From NCBI RefSeq assembly GCF_037976325.1, contig NZ_CP150265.1:572001-636000 (forward strand): a stretch of DNA of 64,000 bases. The letters are read 5' to 3'. This DNA is from Paenibacillus sp. FSL K6-3182 (GTDB lineage Bacteria; Bacillota; Bacilli; Paenibacillales; Paenibacillaceae). The notes under the pieces are model-generated. The model worked only from the letters and a program-made list of their open reading frames with translations, made no database searches and was not told where the DNA came from. A program made the position numbers and the translations under genes. Below, one piece after another: positions 24,791 through 33,352 of the stretch (position 1 is its first letter; each line of letters starts with the position of its first letter).

Positions 24791-25095
24791 AGCAGGCAAG
24801 AGAGATTCGAAGAGTGTAGAGCTGAAATTCAACCTATTCTGTACCCTGAACGATACATATGTGCACATTTTAATTCTGAAGTCATGTTTACTTTTGATTC
24901 ACAGCTATTTAAATGAACATGGCATATTAACAGCCCTAAAGCGCTCGCTTTGGAGATTTACCACTTCGCAAATCCCAAATTCCCCGAAGATGTTGATGTT
25001 TTCATTCCAACTCATGAATAGTGCTGATGCAGAAGATAGTGGACATATTCCACCGTCTTCTGCATCTCGCTAGCGCAGCTTCAAGTTTGAAGCAG
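24791..25095. other. intergenic region with a long hairpin
   Basis: About 300 bases between convergent genes. An ORF on the plus strand (24777-25073) lacks a ribosome binding site and any recognisable motif, and I take it as chance. The only structure is the inverted repeat at 25026-25067. Confidence 0.5.
25026..25067. terminator. long inverted repeat between convergent genes
   Basis: GATGCAGAAGA-TA-GTGGA pairs with TCCAC-CG-TCTTCTGCATC around CATAT. It is a 16-bp stem with a small internal loop but no T run. It probably blocks or ends transcription from both sides. Confidence 0.55.
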
Positions 25096-26205
25096 CTATA
25101 GCATCTCAACCTTTAGGTCAGGGAAACGACCTTGCAGATCTGCTAAACGATCTATTAGTGCTGCCTTATCAAATGGATATTTAAAAATGTCCGGATTCGG
25201 CTTAAAGGTAATGCTTGTGCCTGTTTCCTTCGTCATGCCTAAGACAAGCAGTTCACTTTGCGGTATGCCATGTTTAAAGTCTTGACGAAATACTTTTCCT
25301 TCACGGCGAACCTCTACAGAAAGCTGTTCAGACAAAGCGTTAACTACAGGCATGTTTATGCCTTTTAACCCTTCGGAAGCTACAACGGATGCGCTTTTAT
25401 TGTAATGCCCAAGCTCCGTAAGCACGGTTTGTACTGGAGTTGTCTTCGACTGAGGGAAGGCTTGAATCGGAATGCCTCGACCATTATCAGAGACGGTAAT
25501 ACTTGTATCGCTGTGAAGTACGATACATAGCTCCGTACTATAGCCTGCTTGGTGCTCTAACACCGAGTTATCAATGACGGACCATAAAAGATGATTCGGA
25601 TCGTACCCCTCTTTATTTTCGCCTAAATACTCTTCAACGTTATTTCTAGCCTCAGTAAGCTCCATATAATGGCTCGTATCGAGCAGATCAGTAATAGCGG
25701 TCAACAAAAGCAGCAGCGGAAGCGTTCGATGAGCAGGCAGAGAATACTTGCCACCACGTTCCTCTTGAACCAAAAGGTCAGCCCCGAGTAAGGCTTTGGT
25801 ATGGTGGTAAAGCTGCCCCGTCGTTCCGAGGTTTAGTCGTTCTACGATATCTGAGCCGGAGAGAGGCTCCAGCAATACAGCAAGCAGGATGTCGAGCCTC
25901 TGCTTATTCCCGAGTGCTGCCAAAACTTTTGCTGCTTTATCGGTGTCAAGACCAAGTAAGTGATGGACTTCTTGCTGCCTAGGGTCCCACCTGAAGCCAT
26001 TGTGCCCGCGATATTGCCCGGAATAAAAGAGGCTGCCTAAATCATGTGGGGCTTCATCATTTAATGAGTTCTCATTTACATTCATGGTTAATGCTTGTTT
26101 TGGAGAAGGACGAGTATTAATGAACTGAGTTAACATTTGTTTGAGCTCGTTCATCTCTTTGGTAAGTAAATCAAGCTCAGTACCGTAGTCTCTAGAAGCT
26201 GACAA
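25096..26205 (-). CDS. winged-helix regulator fused to a GyrB-like GHKL ATPase domain
   Basis: The 369-residue protein starts with a short coiled segment (about 5-30). An ArsR-like winged helix follows (about 88-160; LAALGNKQRLDILLAVL, GTTGQLYHHTKAL, LVQEERGGKYSL). Residues about 203-369 resemble the ATP-binding domain of DNA gyrase B: VIDNSVLEHQAG, SITVSDNGRGIP (Asp240), SEGLKGIN in place of GGLHGVG, MPVVNALSEQLSVEVRREGK, FRQDFKHG and GTSITFKPNPDIF. The catalytic Glu of GyrB (EVVDN) is Ser209 here, while Asn213 and Asp240 remain, so ATP binding with poor hydrolysis is likely. There is no transducer or toprim domain, so it is not a topoisomerase. The likely role is an ATP-sensing repressor. 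The start is TTG 26205 behind GAGGTGAT. Confidence 0.82.
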   Translation of the reverse strand: MSASRDYGTELDLLTKEMNELKQMLTQFINTRPSPKQALTMNVNENSLNDEAPHDLGSLFYSGQYRGHNGFRWDPRQQEVHHLLGLDTDKAAKVLAALGNKQRLDILLAVLLEPLSGSDIVERLNLGTTGQLYHHTKALLGADLLVQEERGGKYSLPAHRTLPLLLLLTAITDLLDTSHYMELTEARNNVEEYLGENKEGYDPNHLLWSVIDNSVLEHQAGYSTELCIVLHSDTSITVSDNGRGIPIQAFPQSKTTPVQTVLTELGHYNKSASVVASEGLKGINMPVVNALSEQLSVEVRREGKVFRQDFKHGIPQSELLVLGMTKETGTSITFKPNPDIFKYPFDKAALIDRLADLQGRFPDLKVEML

Positions 26206-26234
26206 ATAGCATCACCTCTTAATATTATTGTTTT

Positions 26235-26246
26235 ACGTAATTACGT
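26235..26246. promoter_or_regulatory. 12-bp palindrome, candidate operator
   Basis: ACGTAATTACGT is a perfect palindrome 29 bases upstream of the regulator start. On the minus strand it abuts TATAAC (26245-26250), a possible -10 with CTGAAC 17 bases further upstream. The position suits autoregulation by the winged-helix/GyrB-like protein. Confidence 0.4.
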
Positions 26247-26357
26247 TATACGATAAATTTAACATAAGTTCAGTCAATTGTAAACATAGCCCAAAAACTT
26301 TGTGGTACGATGAAGAAATATTTTAATAGCAGGCCTAACACTTAAGGGGGTAAGGGA

Positions 26358-27263
26358 TTGTTTTCGAAAAAGAGGCATGTGAGGATAGATTGGGAATGCT
26401 CCATTGAGGACGAAACAGATGCTCGCGTCAGTGTTTATGTCACATTTCCAGATTACTCCCGGTGGGTAGCTAATTTTTATACGGTAAAATGTATCGAATC
26501 CATCCGCAACGATCATTTAAGCAGCAGGGACAATACGTTCGTCTGGTCAGAAGAAAATTTGATTATTGTCGATAAAGTAAGTCGAGCACATATTGAGAAA
26601 ATTATTGATGAGAGTCTTGAACAGAATACATTCGAGTATTTATTTAAATATTTTGGCTGGGTTCATGCACCGAATGTTAGACAATATCCTGACGGTTTCT
26701 TCGAAAACGAGCCAATGACTAACTCTGATATCGTAATGCGTCAAGCAGGAAGACTATACGAAATGCTGGAGCATGCCAGCGACGAATTGAAGGACAATAT
26801 AAAGCGTTTTTTGTTTGATGATCGTAAGGTGCGGATTGAGCATCTTGAGTTGATACCCAAACTTGAAGTTAAGTCTATGATTGTGGCTCAGGCAGAGCTT
26901 GAGGGTCGTGACATGAAGCGCGAGTGGGAGGACGTTTTTGCAGAGGGTTTGGATGCTCAAGATAAGACGAACATTTATATGGAACAATATTTATGGCATG
27001 TTTTCAGCTATGCAAAAATACCATGCTTAAGCGATGAACAAGCGGTCGAAGCATTCCGTAATGAGCCTAAAAAGGCATGTTATGTCTTCTATCAGCAGCA
27101 TGATTTAGTGTTGCTGATAGAAGATGCAGCGCGTTTAATGCCTGAGGATGTGGAAGGCGAGCAGGACATCTATATTGTAGATGAGCATTTTAAGTGGACC
27201 TATGTGATAACCCATGAGTCTGAATTAGGGCCTTATTTTGTTAAGGCACAGTATACTCGCTAA
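26358..27263 (+). CDS. DUF4275-type protein with an additional N-terminal region
   Basis: A 301-residue soluble protein. The C-terminal third (about 195-295) has the DUF4275 pattern: REWEDVFAEGLDAQDK, EQYLWHVFSYAKIPCL, ACYVFYQQHD. The first 100 residues (RIDWECSIED, YVTFPDYSRWVANF) are a separate acidic domain that I do not recognise. The start is TTG 26358 behind GGGGGTAAGG. The last 23 bases overlap the end of the convergent membrane gene. Function unknown. Confidence 0.68.
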   Translation: MFSKKRHVRIDWECSIEDETDARVSVYVTFPDYSRWVANFYTVKCIESIRNDHLSSRDNTFVWSEENLIIVDKVSRAHIEKIIDESLEQNTFEYLFKYFGWVHAPNVRQYPDGFFENEPMTNSDIVMRQAGRLYEMLEHASDELKDNIKRFLFDDRKVRIEHLELIPKLEVKSMIVAQAELEGRDMKREWEDVFAEGLDAQDKTNIYMEQYLWHVFSYAKIPCLSDEQAVEAFRNEPKKACYVFYQQHDLVLLIEDAARLMPEDVEGEQDIYIVDEHFKWTYVITHESELGPYFVKAQYTR

Positions 27264-27993
27264 TCGTTACTCCAGGATTGGAGCCGTATTTCATGGTTTC
27301 GCCAGAGATCGAAATTTCCTTTACTTCATTGCCCAGTTCATCTACTAATACATGCCTAATGCCTCGCACAGGTCGAGGACTGGAGGTTTTATAGATACCA
27401 TTTTCCGGAATATTAATGACTTCATATCCTTTTTTCTTAGAGATAGGCGGAGAGCTTGAATCGCCAAAATGAATGACAACAGTGCCGTGAAAGCTTTGCG
27501 GAATGTGATGGATAACTGGTCTGCTTTTCTCAACCTCTGAGACCAGCATGTTGATCGGCAGGTATATGATTACAAGTGAAGCAAGCAAGAAAATGAGATA
27601 TCCCTTCTCTTTTATAGCAATAAGAGAACCTACAGAGAATACGATTGCAGAGCTGGCAAATAGTAAAATAAACAGTCCGAACTCAGGAGAAAAGAGATTC
27701 TGTATTCCCCATATTCCTAAGCCCATCATAACGGTAACGGAAGCTGCGGCAATGATACTTAGAACAATTAGCAGGGCAGTGCGCAGAAAAATAGCCGACT
27801 TTCTCCATCGGAACATCAGGGTGTAAAACGGGAGAATAAGGAATAGATACGAAGGAAGCGTCCAGCCGATAAGCTTGCTCGAATCACTTCCGAGGGTCTG
27901 ATCGTACACGAGCGCCAAATAACCTAAATAAGCGAGTATGCCTGCAAAATAGCTGGCTATAGCAACTAAAACGTAAAACAGCTTTTGTTTCAT
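27241..27993 (-). CDS. membrane protein with C-terminal DUF6843-like domain
   Basis: The 250-residue protein has five predicted membrane helices in the first 155 residues, then a soluble beta-rich domain (QSFHGTVVIHFGDSS, YEVINIPENGIYKTSS, GIRHVLVDELGNE). This fits the DUF6843 pattern of a short extracellular domain with a Gly-pinned strand and a PxNGIxxT motif. The family call is from memory of the pattern and is moderate. The gene overlaps its convergent neighbour by 23 bases, so the two transcripts are antisense at their 3' ends. Confidence 0.6.
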   Translation of the reverse strand: MKQKLFYVLVAIASYFAGILAYLGYLALVYDQTLGSDSSKLIGWTLPSYLFLILPFYTLMFRWRKSAIFLRTALLIVLSIIAAASVTVMMGLGIWGIQNLFSPEFGLFILLFASSAIVFSVGSLIAIKEKGYLIFLLASLVIIYLPINMLVSEVEKSRPVIHHIPQSFHGTVVIHFGDSSSPPISKKKGYEVINIPENGIYKTSSPRPVRGIRHVLVDELGNEVKEISISGETMKYGSNPGVTISEYTVP

Positions 27994-28155
27994 GGGGACA
28001 ACACCTCTTCTGTGAGTATGGAAGCTCTGTACCCCTAAAGCATAACGTTATACCGAATATCGCAATAGTTCTATCTTTTGTAGTACCGACCTCACGAAGC
28101 GCTTGTAGCAAGTACATCTCCAATAATTATTAGCCGCAAATAAGGAGGAAGTAAC

Positions 28156-29139
28156 ATGAAACGTATCCTTTCAGGAATAAAACCAAGTGGGGAGCTTAAT
28201 ATAGGCGGTTATGGAGGTGCCTTGCATCAATTTGTGAAAATGCAGCATGACTTTGAGTGCTTTTTCTTTGTACCGGATCTTCATGCGGTGACTGTTCCTC
28301 AGGACCCGAAAGAATTGTTTCAGCGTTCAAAGGACATTGCGGCATTTTATATTGCTGCAGGAATTGATCCTAAAAAGGCGACGATTTTTATACAATCGCA
28401 TGTGCCTGCTCATGTCGAGCTGGGATGGATAATGGAGACTCAGGTTCACTTTGGAGAGCTGAGCAGAATGACGCAGTTCAAAGAGAAATCAGATGGGAAA
28501 GATTCTGTCAGCTCTGCTTTGTTTACGTACCCTGCCTTGATGGCAGCGGACATTCTCCTCTATCAAGCGACTCATGTTCCTGTCGGGGAGGATCAGAAGC
28601 AGCATTTAGAGATGACTAGAGATTTAGCTGCGCGATTTAATAGTCGTTTTGAAAAAACATTTGTAATTCCTGAACCAATCATCCCCACTATTGGCTCCCG
28701 TATTATGGGGCTTGATGATCCAACTAAAAAAATGAGTAAGAGTAACCCCAATAAAAATAGCTACGTGCTGCTACTTGACTCGCCAGCTGATATTCGTAAA
28801 AAACTCGCAAGAGCTGTTACCGATTCAGAAATGTCTGTGCGATATGATTGGGACAATAAACCTGCGGTCAGTAATTTGATCGAGATCTATGCGGTGTTCT
28901 CAGGAGAGTCCACCGAGACGATTGAAAGGCGTTACGAGGGCCAAGGATATGGCGGGTTTAAGAAGGATTTAGCCGAGGTTGTCGTCGAGAAGCTAGTACC
29001 TATACAAGAGAGATATAGAGATATTATCGATTCAGATGAGCTGATCCGTATCCTTAAAGAAGGAGCGATGAGAGCCTCGGAAACGGCTCAAATAACGCTT
29101 GTTCAAGCGAAACGTGCCATGGGATTCGTAACTTTTTAA
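28156..29139 (+). CDS. trpS: tryptophanyl-tRNA synthetase
   Basis: A 327-residue class I synthetase of normal bacterial TrpRS length. The HIGH-type region reads SGELNIGGYGGAL, where most bacteria have T(I/L)GNY. The ADILLYQATHVPVGEDQKQH segment and the KMSKS loop (LDDPTKKMSKSNPN) are intact, as is the C-terminal EGQGYGGFKKDLAEVV. It charges tRNA-Trp. AAGGAGG precedes the ATG. The 160-base leader shows no T-box. The Asn-to-Gly change in the HIGH region and the location away from trp genes leave open that this is a second TrpRS. Confidence 0.9.
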   Translation: MKRILSGIKPSGELNIGGYGGALHQFVKMQHDFECFFFVPDLHAVTVPQDPKELFQRSKDIAAFYIAAGIDPKKATIFIQSHVPAHVELGWIMETQVHFGELSRMTQFKEKSDGKDSVSSALFTYPALMAADILLYQATHVPVGEDQKQHLEMTRDLAARFNSRFEKTFVIPEPIIPTIGSRIMGLDDPTKKMSKSNPNKNSYVLLLDSPADIRKKLARAVTDSEMSVRYDWDNKPAVSNLIEIYAVFSGESTETIERRYEGQGYGGFKKDLAEVVVEKLVPIQERYRDIIDSDELIRILKEGAMRASETAQITLVQAKRAMGFVTF

Positions 29140-29177
29140 CAGAGCAGGCTGGGATTACTGATAGAAATCATAATGAA

Positions 29178-29370
29178 CAGGAAAATCTCCAGCTAATTTT
29201 GCGATTATGCCCGTATATTCTGAATTAGAAGGAATTTGTACCGTTAAATCAATGGAAATGGGCAGTTTCCTAAAATATTGCCTAGATTAGCGGGAGAATT
29301 TCCTGTTAACTTGGTTTTTATCTGAGAAGAGGGAATTATAGCAGGAGAAATTCCGGTTAGATTGTTTCTC
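29178..29370. repeat. degenerate ~50-60-bp tandem repeats
   Basis: Related blocks start near 29178 (CAGGAAAATCTCCAGCTAAT), 29228 (GAAGGAATTTGTACCGTTAA), 29290 (GCGGGAGAATTTCCTGTTAA) and 29341 (GCAGGAGAAATTCCGGTTAG). The shared core is roughly GGRRAATTTCC-nGTTAA followed by an AT-rich spacer, with steps of about 50, 62 and 51 bases. The core is itself an imperfect palindrome. No function is apparent. Confidence 0.55.
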
Positions 29371-29440
29371 TAGGAGCCTATAAGGCAGGATGCCGTCAAG
29401 AATGAGTGGATTGGGATGAGTGAGTCACCAATACAGTAAT

Positions 29441-29486
29441 AAAAAACGGTCAATCCCGCCTCTGCAGTGGGATTGACCGTTTTTTC
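29441..29486. terminator. bidirectional terminator
   Basis: AAAACGGTCAATCCC and GGGATTGACCGTTTT form a 15-bp perfect stem with A and T runs on either side. It serves trpS on the plus strand and the ABC transporter operon on the minus strand. Confidence 0.92.
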
Positions 29487-29503
29487 ATTTGTATCTGAGC
29501 GGC

Positions 29504-30244
29504 TTACACTTCTTTGCGAGTGAAATAAAGTAGGCCAATTGCAAAGAACAAAACAAAGCTGCTCGTTATCGTAATGAGCAAGTTTTCTAAAGGGAGCGCA
29601 AAGGCGCCGAAATTGTCGCCTTCGAAGCTTAGCATCGCGAGCATTGGTTGTGCCCATGGGTAGAAGGGCGCGAAGCGTTCAGAATTAACGATAAGCATAT
29701 TAGGCAGCGTAAGCATCACATTAATGACGAGTGGAGCGGCAAAGCTGCTCCAGCTTACAGATACGAGCAGTTGCAGCGCGGCAAGCGGGAGACAGGCAAG
29801 CCAGCCGCTGCCAACTCCTTTCAGGAGCATTGCCCACGGAAGCGGGCCGTCGATGCCTTGATAGGTCGCTGCAATAATAACTGCTCCTAGAAACAAAAGC
29901 TGCGTTATGGCAAGGAGAACAGCAACTACACTGAATTTGGCGAAGTAGAGTCCGATTCTAGACACAGGCAGCGTAAGCAGCTGCTTCCAGCCTCCTCCTA
30001 CATGCTCGTATCTGCATACGAAAGCGGACAGAATGCCCGTTAATATTGGTAAGAACAGCATAGCATGGAACGAAGCCATCGAAGCAATGAGTAAGGCATA
30101 TTGTGCGGACGCATCCGGCGAATCAAACGATATTAACATGCCAAGAGCAAGTGACAGCAGCGAGCTGAGCGGGATGAGTATCCAAATAAACGTTTTGAAT
30201 AACTTAATCCGTTCCGCAGCGACTAAACGCAGGAAACCAATCAT
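29504..30244 (-). CDS. ABC-2 type permease of an LanFEG/BcrAB-like transporter (subunit 2)
   Basis: A 246-residue membrane protein with six predicted helices and the pattern of lantibiotic-immunity-type permeases. It has a first helix near the start (LFKTFIWILIPLSSLLSLAL), the cytoplasmic RYEHVGGGWKQLLTLPVSR loop and a last helix before a charged end. The loop VGGGWKQLLTLPVS matches the homologous loop NAWKQLLALPIS of its neighbour, so the two permeases are paralogues that likely form a heterodimer. It lies one base after the upstream permease and is last in the operon. Exporter-type peptide antibiotic resistance is the likely role. Confidence 0.78.
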   Translation of the reverse strand: MIGFLRLVAAERIKLFKTFIWILIPLSSLLSLALGMLISFDSPDASAQYALLIASMASFHAMLFLPILTGILSAFVCRYEHVGGGWKQLLTLPVSRIGLYFAKFSVVAVLLAITQLLFLGAVIIAATYQGIDGPLPWAMLLKGVGSGWLACLPLAALQLLVSVSWSSFAAPLVINVMLTLPNMLIVNSERFAPFYPWAQPMLAMLSFEGDNFGAFALPLENLLITITSSFVLFFAIGLLYFTRKEV

Positions 30245-30245
30245 T

Positions 30246-30974
30246 TCAATTCACATCCTTTTTGATGAAATGAAAGGCGCCAACAAGTAGAAGGATGCAC
30301 CCGAGCAGAAAGCCTCCACCAACGAATAGCTCTCGCTGCGGATCCATATAACCTAGCATCGGCCAGTTTAACGGCAGCAGCTTTGACCAATTCTTTGAAA
30401 TCAGACCTGTGAATATGGAGCTGATCGCGATCAACACGCCAAACGTAATAGGAATGGCTTGATTTTTCATGGTCATGCAAAGCCATACAAACAGCGCAAG
30501 CGCCGGGAGCGATGCGATAAACGGCAGGAAGCATAGCCGCAAAATATCGATTACTGGCATCTCTTTAAGCCCGAATCGCAACGATAAACCAAGCGCAGCG
30601 GTTCCTATAGCCAGCAAAACACATGATGAGAGCAGCAACAGGAAGCTTAATGCGAATTTGGAGCGGAACACGGCACCCTTGGAAATCGGAAGGGCGAGCA
30701 GCTGCTTCCATGCGTTTGTGTTATGTTCGATATTTGCTAACAGGGAAGAGACAAGTGTCACTCCAAGAAATAGCGAGATTGGAACAAATATTTGGATGTC
30801 CTGAAGCAAGACCTCCCAGAGTCTCCCTGCATATCTGTTCGTTAAATAATCATAACGAAGTCCGTAATTAAGAGCTTGCATAGCGATCAATCCGATAGGG
30901 CCAATAAAGATAAGAAACCATAGCCCCTTGCCGCGTATTTTCAAAAAATCAGCTGAAAGTGCTTTGAGCATCAT
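30246..30974 (-). CDS. ABC-2 type permease of an LanFEG/BcrAB-like transporter (subunit 1)
   Basis: A 242-residue protein with six membrane helices and the same NTNAWKQLLALPISKG loop found in the following permease. Such permease pairs with one ATPase typify lantibiotic immunity (LanFEG) and bacitracin-type exporters. The ATG overlaps the stop of the ATPase gene by four bases (ATGA), indicating translational coupling. The substrate cannot be told from the sequence. Confidence 0.78.
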   Translation of the reverse strand: MMLKALSADFLKIRGKGLWFLIFIGPIGLIAMQALNYGLRYDYLTNRYAGRLWEVLLQDIQIFVPISLFLGVTLVSSLLANIEHNTNAWKQLLALPISKGAVFRSKFALSFLLLLSSCVLLAIGTAALGLSLRFGLKEMPVIDILRLCFLPFIASLPALALFVWLCMTMKNQAIPITFGVLIAISSIFTGLISKNWSKLLPLNWPMLGYMDPQRELFVGGGFLLGCILLLVGAFHFIKKDVN

Positions 30975-31891
30975 AGCTTACCCTCCCCGACAATTTGCAG
31001 GAAGAGATCCTCCAGTGATTTACGTTTCTCCTCGACTCGGTAAATAGAGTGGTCTCGCTCTACGAGATTTTTGACAATGCGTGCAAGGGCAGGGTTATCG
31101 GTATGCTCCAGCATAATGGCGGAGCCATTTTGTACAGCGCCCACACCTTGCCGCTGCAAGGCAGCAAGTGCTAGCTCTGGCTCGGACACGACCAGCGATA
31201 TTGTACCTTGTGCCTGTTCATGCAAATGGCTAATCGTATCTTGGAAGACGAGCTCCCCCTGACGAATAATACCGACGGTTCCTGCTGTAAGCTCAACCTC
31301 GCTTAACAAATGACTGGATATAAGGACGGTAATGCCGTGCTGCTTAGGCATTTCTTTAATTAATTCACGAATTTCCAATATGCCGGATGGATCTAGTCCA
31401 TTTGTCGGCTCGTCGAGCAGCAGCAGCTCCGGGCTGCCCAGCAATGCGCTTGCGATACCTAGTCGCTGCTTCATTCCAAGCGAGAAGCCTTTCACTGGAC
31501 GCCTCGCTTCCTTGGCCAGTCCAACGATGTCGAGCACTTCAGCAATTTTGGATACAGGAGCACCGAGTATACGGCGAATAGCTTCTAGGTTGTCGACGGC
31601 GCTTAAATGGCCATAGTACGAAGGGTATTCAACGAGCGAGCCGACTCGGCGCAATATAGATAACCTTTCCTTGTTCAAAGATTTCCCGAAAATATGAACC
31701 GATCCTCCCGAGGGCTGGATTAACCCGAGCAGCATGCGGATTGTCGTCGTTTTACCAGCGCCGTTCGGTCCAAGGAAGCCATAAATATCACCTTTTGCAA
31801 TTTTTAAATTCAGATTGGACACCGCATAACGCCCTTTATAACGTTTGCTTAGCCCTTTCGTTTCGATTACCCATTCATTCACGTTAATCAC
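30971..31891 (-). CDS. ABC transporter ATPase of LanF/BcrA type
   Basis: The 306-residue ATPase has Walker A GPNGAGKTTT, signature FSLGMKQRLG, Walker B LLLLDEPTNGLD and the H-loop ISSHLL. In place of the Q-loop Gln it has Glu in GSLVEYPSYY. This E-loop is known from lantibiotic-immunity LanF proteins, which supports a peptide-antibiotic export or immunity role. It is the first gene of the transporter part of the operon, 75 bases after the histidine kinase stop, and overlaps the next gene by four bases. A C-terminal ~80-residue accessory region (LVVSEPELAL, RVEEKRKSLEDLFLQ) is typical of BcrA-like ATPases. Confidence 0.86.
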   Translation of the reverse strand: MINVNEWVIETKGLSKRYKGRYAVSNLNLKIAKGDIYGFLGPNGAGKTTTIRMLLGLIQPSGGSVHIFGKSLNKERLSILRRVGSLVEYPSYYGHLSAVDNLEAIRRILGAPVSKIAEVLDIVGLAKEARRPVKGFSLGMKQRLGIASALLGSPELLLLDEPTNGLDPSGILEIRELIKEMPKQHGITVLISSHLLSEVELTAGTVGIIRQGELVFQDTISHLHEQAQGTISLVVSEPELALAALQRQGVGAVQNGSAIMLEHTDNPALARIVKNLVERDHSIYRVEEKRKSLEDLFLQIVGEGKL

Positions 31892-31966
31892 CTCATTACT
31901 TACATTAACGGGTGAAGGTTAAACGAAGAGCTCCCCAAGTTTAAATTTTGTTTAAAAAAATTAAAT

Positions 31967-33352
31967 TCAATTTGAATAAATATAAATGGTTGTTCCGCTA
32001 GCTTGAGTATCCCTATGCCATTCGAGCTTCATCTCTTTCAGAAGATAATCGACAATAGCTAGCCCAATTCCTGCACCTTTGCCCTGAGCAGCCTCTAGCC
32101 CGTTGCCATTATCGCGAATAACGAGCGCTGATTGGCCTTGGTAGCTCTCTATGGAAATGCCGATGTATTTGCCTCCGCTCGCATGCCTCGTCACATTTTG
32201 AAATAAATTATCAAGCACGCGGCGGAAACCTGCCTTATCGACAACACTAAGCATAGCGCCATCAGGCAGCTCCACATCAGCGACGATACCTTCCTGTTCC
32301 CAAAGTGGATACCAAGATGCGGCGCTTTCACGAACTAATCGCAGCAGATCCAGTGGCTCCAGCTTAAGCGGATAGCGGCCGCTTGTCATGAGCGTGTAGG
32401 AAAGCAAATTTTCAATGAGGCTGTCTAAGCTGGTTATTTTTTGCTCCATTTGCTTCACAGCTGCTTGCGCATTCAAGCTTAACGGTTCTTTATGCAACGA
32501 ATACAGATGGCTGTTCATGACAGTTAATGGCGTCCTCAGATCATGCGACAGGCTGGCGATGAGCTGCTTGCGAAGCTCCTCCTCTGCACGCTCGCGCTCC
32601 TTGCTTTCCTTAAGCTGTTCAACCATCTGATTAAAAGCTGTCTCCAGCTGCCCAATCTCATCATTTTTCTTAATAAGGATTGGCATTGGAAGACCGTTGT
32701 CGCCATGCAGCGTCATCGCTGATTGCAGACTGAGCAGACGTTTGCGAATATGCCGGAAGAAGAGCAGGGATATCAAGAAGAAAAAGGCGAACATAATAAA
32801 CAGAAACGCCAAATAAAAGGGTGTTCCTGAACCGACCGGCTTATCGATCTGAATGATGGAGCGCTGCAGCTGCATCACCATGAATCCAGACTCCTTATGG
32901 TCTGCGCCAAGGAAGGACACGACCGTAAAGGGATCGCTGTCGATGCTTGCTTTCATAAATTGAATGGAACTTGCAGGCGTCCACCTGCTTGGTAGTTGCT
33001 CTTGTACAGGAAGCTGCAGCCTTGTTGATCCTGCAGAGTCAACCCAGAAGAGGGAAGCCTCGGGGTAAGTTTGTTTTAGCTCATGCAATCTTTTGTCGAT
33101 TTGAGTGGGATCTTTCTCCGTTAACTCGGCGGCCTGCTTATGCCAAATTGTAGTTAATTCTTTCCCGCTGCCATACTTTAAATAGTCCATATTAGCGGTT
33201 TGCGTATTTTCTTGAATAAGCATATAAAGAATAGAAGCTACCGGAAATATGATCGGAATAAACAGAAAAGCAAACAAAATGATAAGCAGGTAGCGAGACA
33301 ATAAGGTTTGTCGAAACTTCATGCCTCCAGCGTGTGGTTTGGGCTTCTTCAT
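31967..33352 (-). CDS. sensor histidine kinase
   Basis: The 461-residue kinase has two membrane helices (about 17-45 and 180-202) enclosing a ~135-residue extracytoplasmic domain, then HAMP, HisKA with the phospho-accepting His in ASLSHDLRTPLTV, and HATPase motifs NLFQNVTRHA (N-box) and RDNGNGLEAAQGKGAGIGLA (G1/G2). It overlaps the response regulator gene by four bases (ATGA) and lies upstream of the LanFEG/BcrAB-like transporter. It most likely senses the peptide or cell-wall stress that the transporter handles. An internal ATG ten codons later is less likely. Confidence 0.88.
   Translation of the reverse strand: MKKPKPHAGGMKFRQTLLSRYLLIILFAFLFIPIIFPVASILYMLIQENTQTANMDYLKYGSGKELTTIWHKQAAELTEKDPTQIDKRLHELKQTYPEASLFWVDSAGSTRLQLPVQEQLPSRWTPASSIQFMKASIDSDPFTVVSFLGADHKESGFMVMQLQRSIIQIDKPVGSGTPFYLAFLFIMFAFFFLISLLFFRHIRKRLLSLQSAMTLHGDNGLPMPILIKKNDEIGQLETAFNQMVEQLKESKERERAEEELRKQLIASLSHDLRTPLTVMNSHLYSLHKEPLSLNAQAAVKQMEQKITSLDSLIENLLSYTLMTSGRYPLKLEPLDLLRLVRESAASWYPLWEQEGIVADVELPDGAMLSVVDKAGFRRVLDNLFQNVTRHASGGKYIGISIESYQGQSALVIRDNGNGLEAAQGKGAGIGLAIVDYLLKEMKLEWHRDTQASGTTIYIYSN

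Larger units (their letters stand above)
29140..29503. other. intergenic region holding degenerate repeats and a terminator
   Basis: No credible gene. The first 220 bases contain about four degenerate repeat units, and the end holds a bidirectional terminator; both are listed separately. Confidence 0.6.

Noticed and set aside
24777..25073. 98-codon plus-strand frame between the VOC gene and the winged-helix/GyrB-like gene
   Set aside because: No ribosome binding site, no recognisable motif, overlaps the VOC stop and covers a long hairpin.
27994..28155. T-box leader before trpS
   Set aside because: The 160-base leader has no T-box consensus sequence or antiterminator/terminator pair that I could see.
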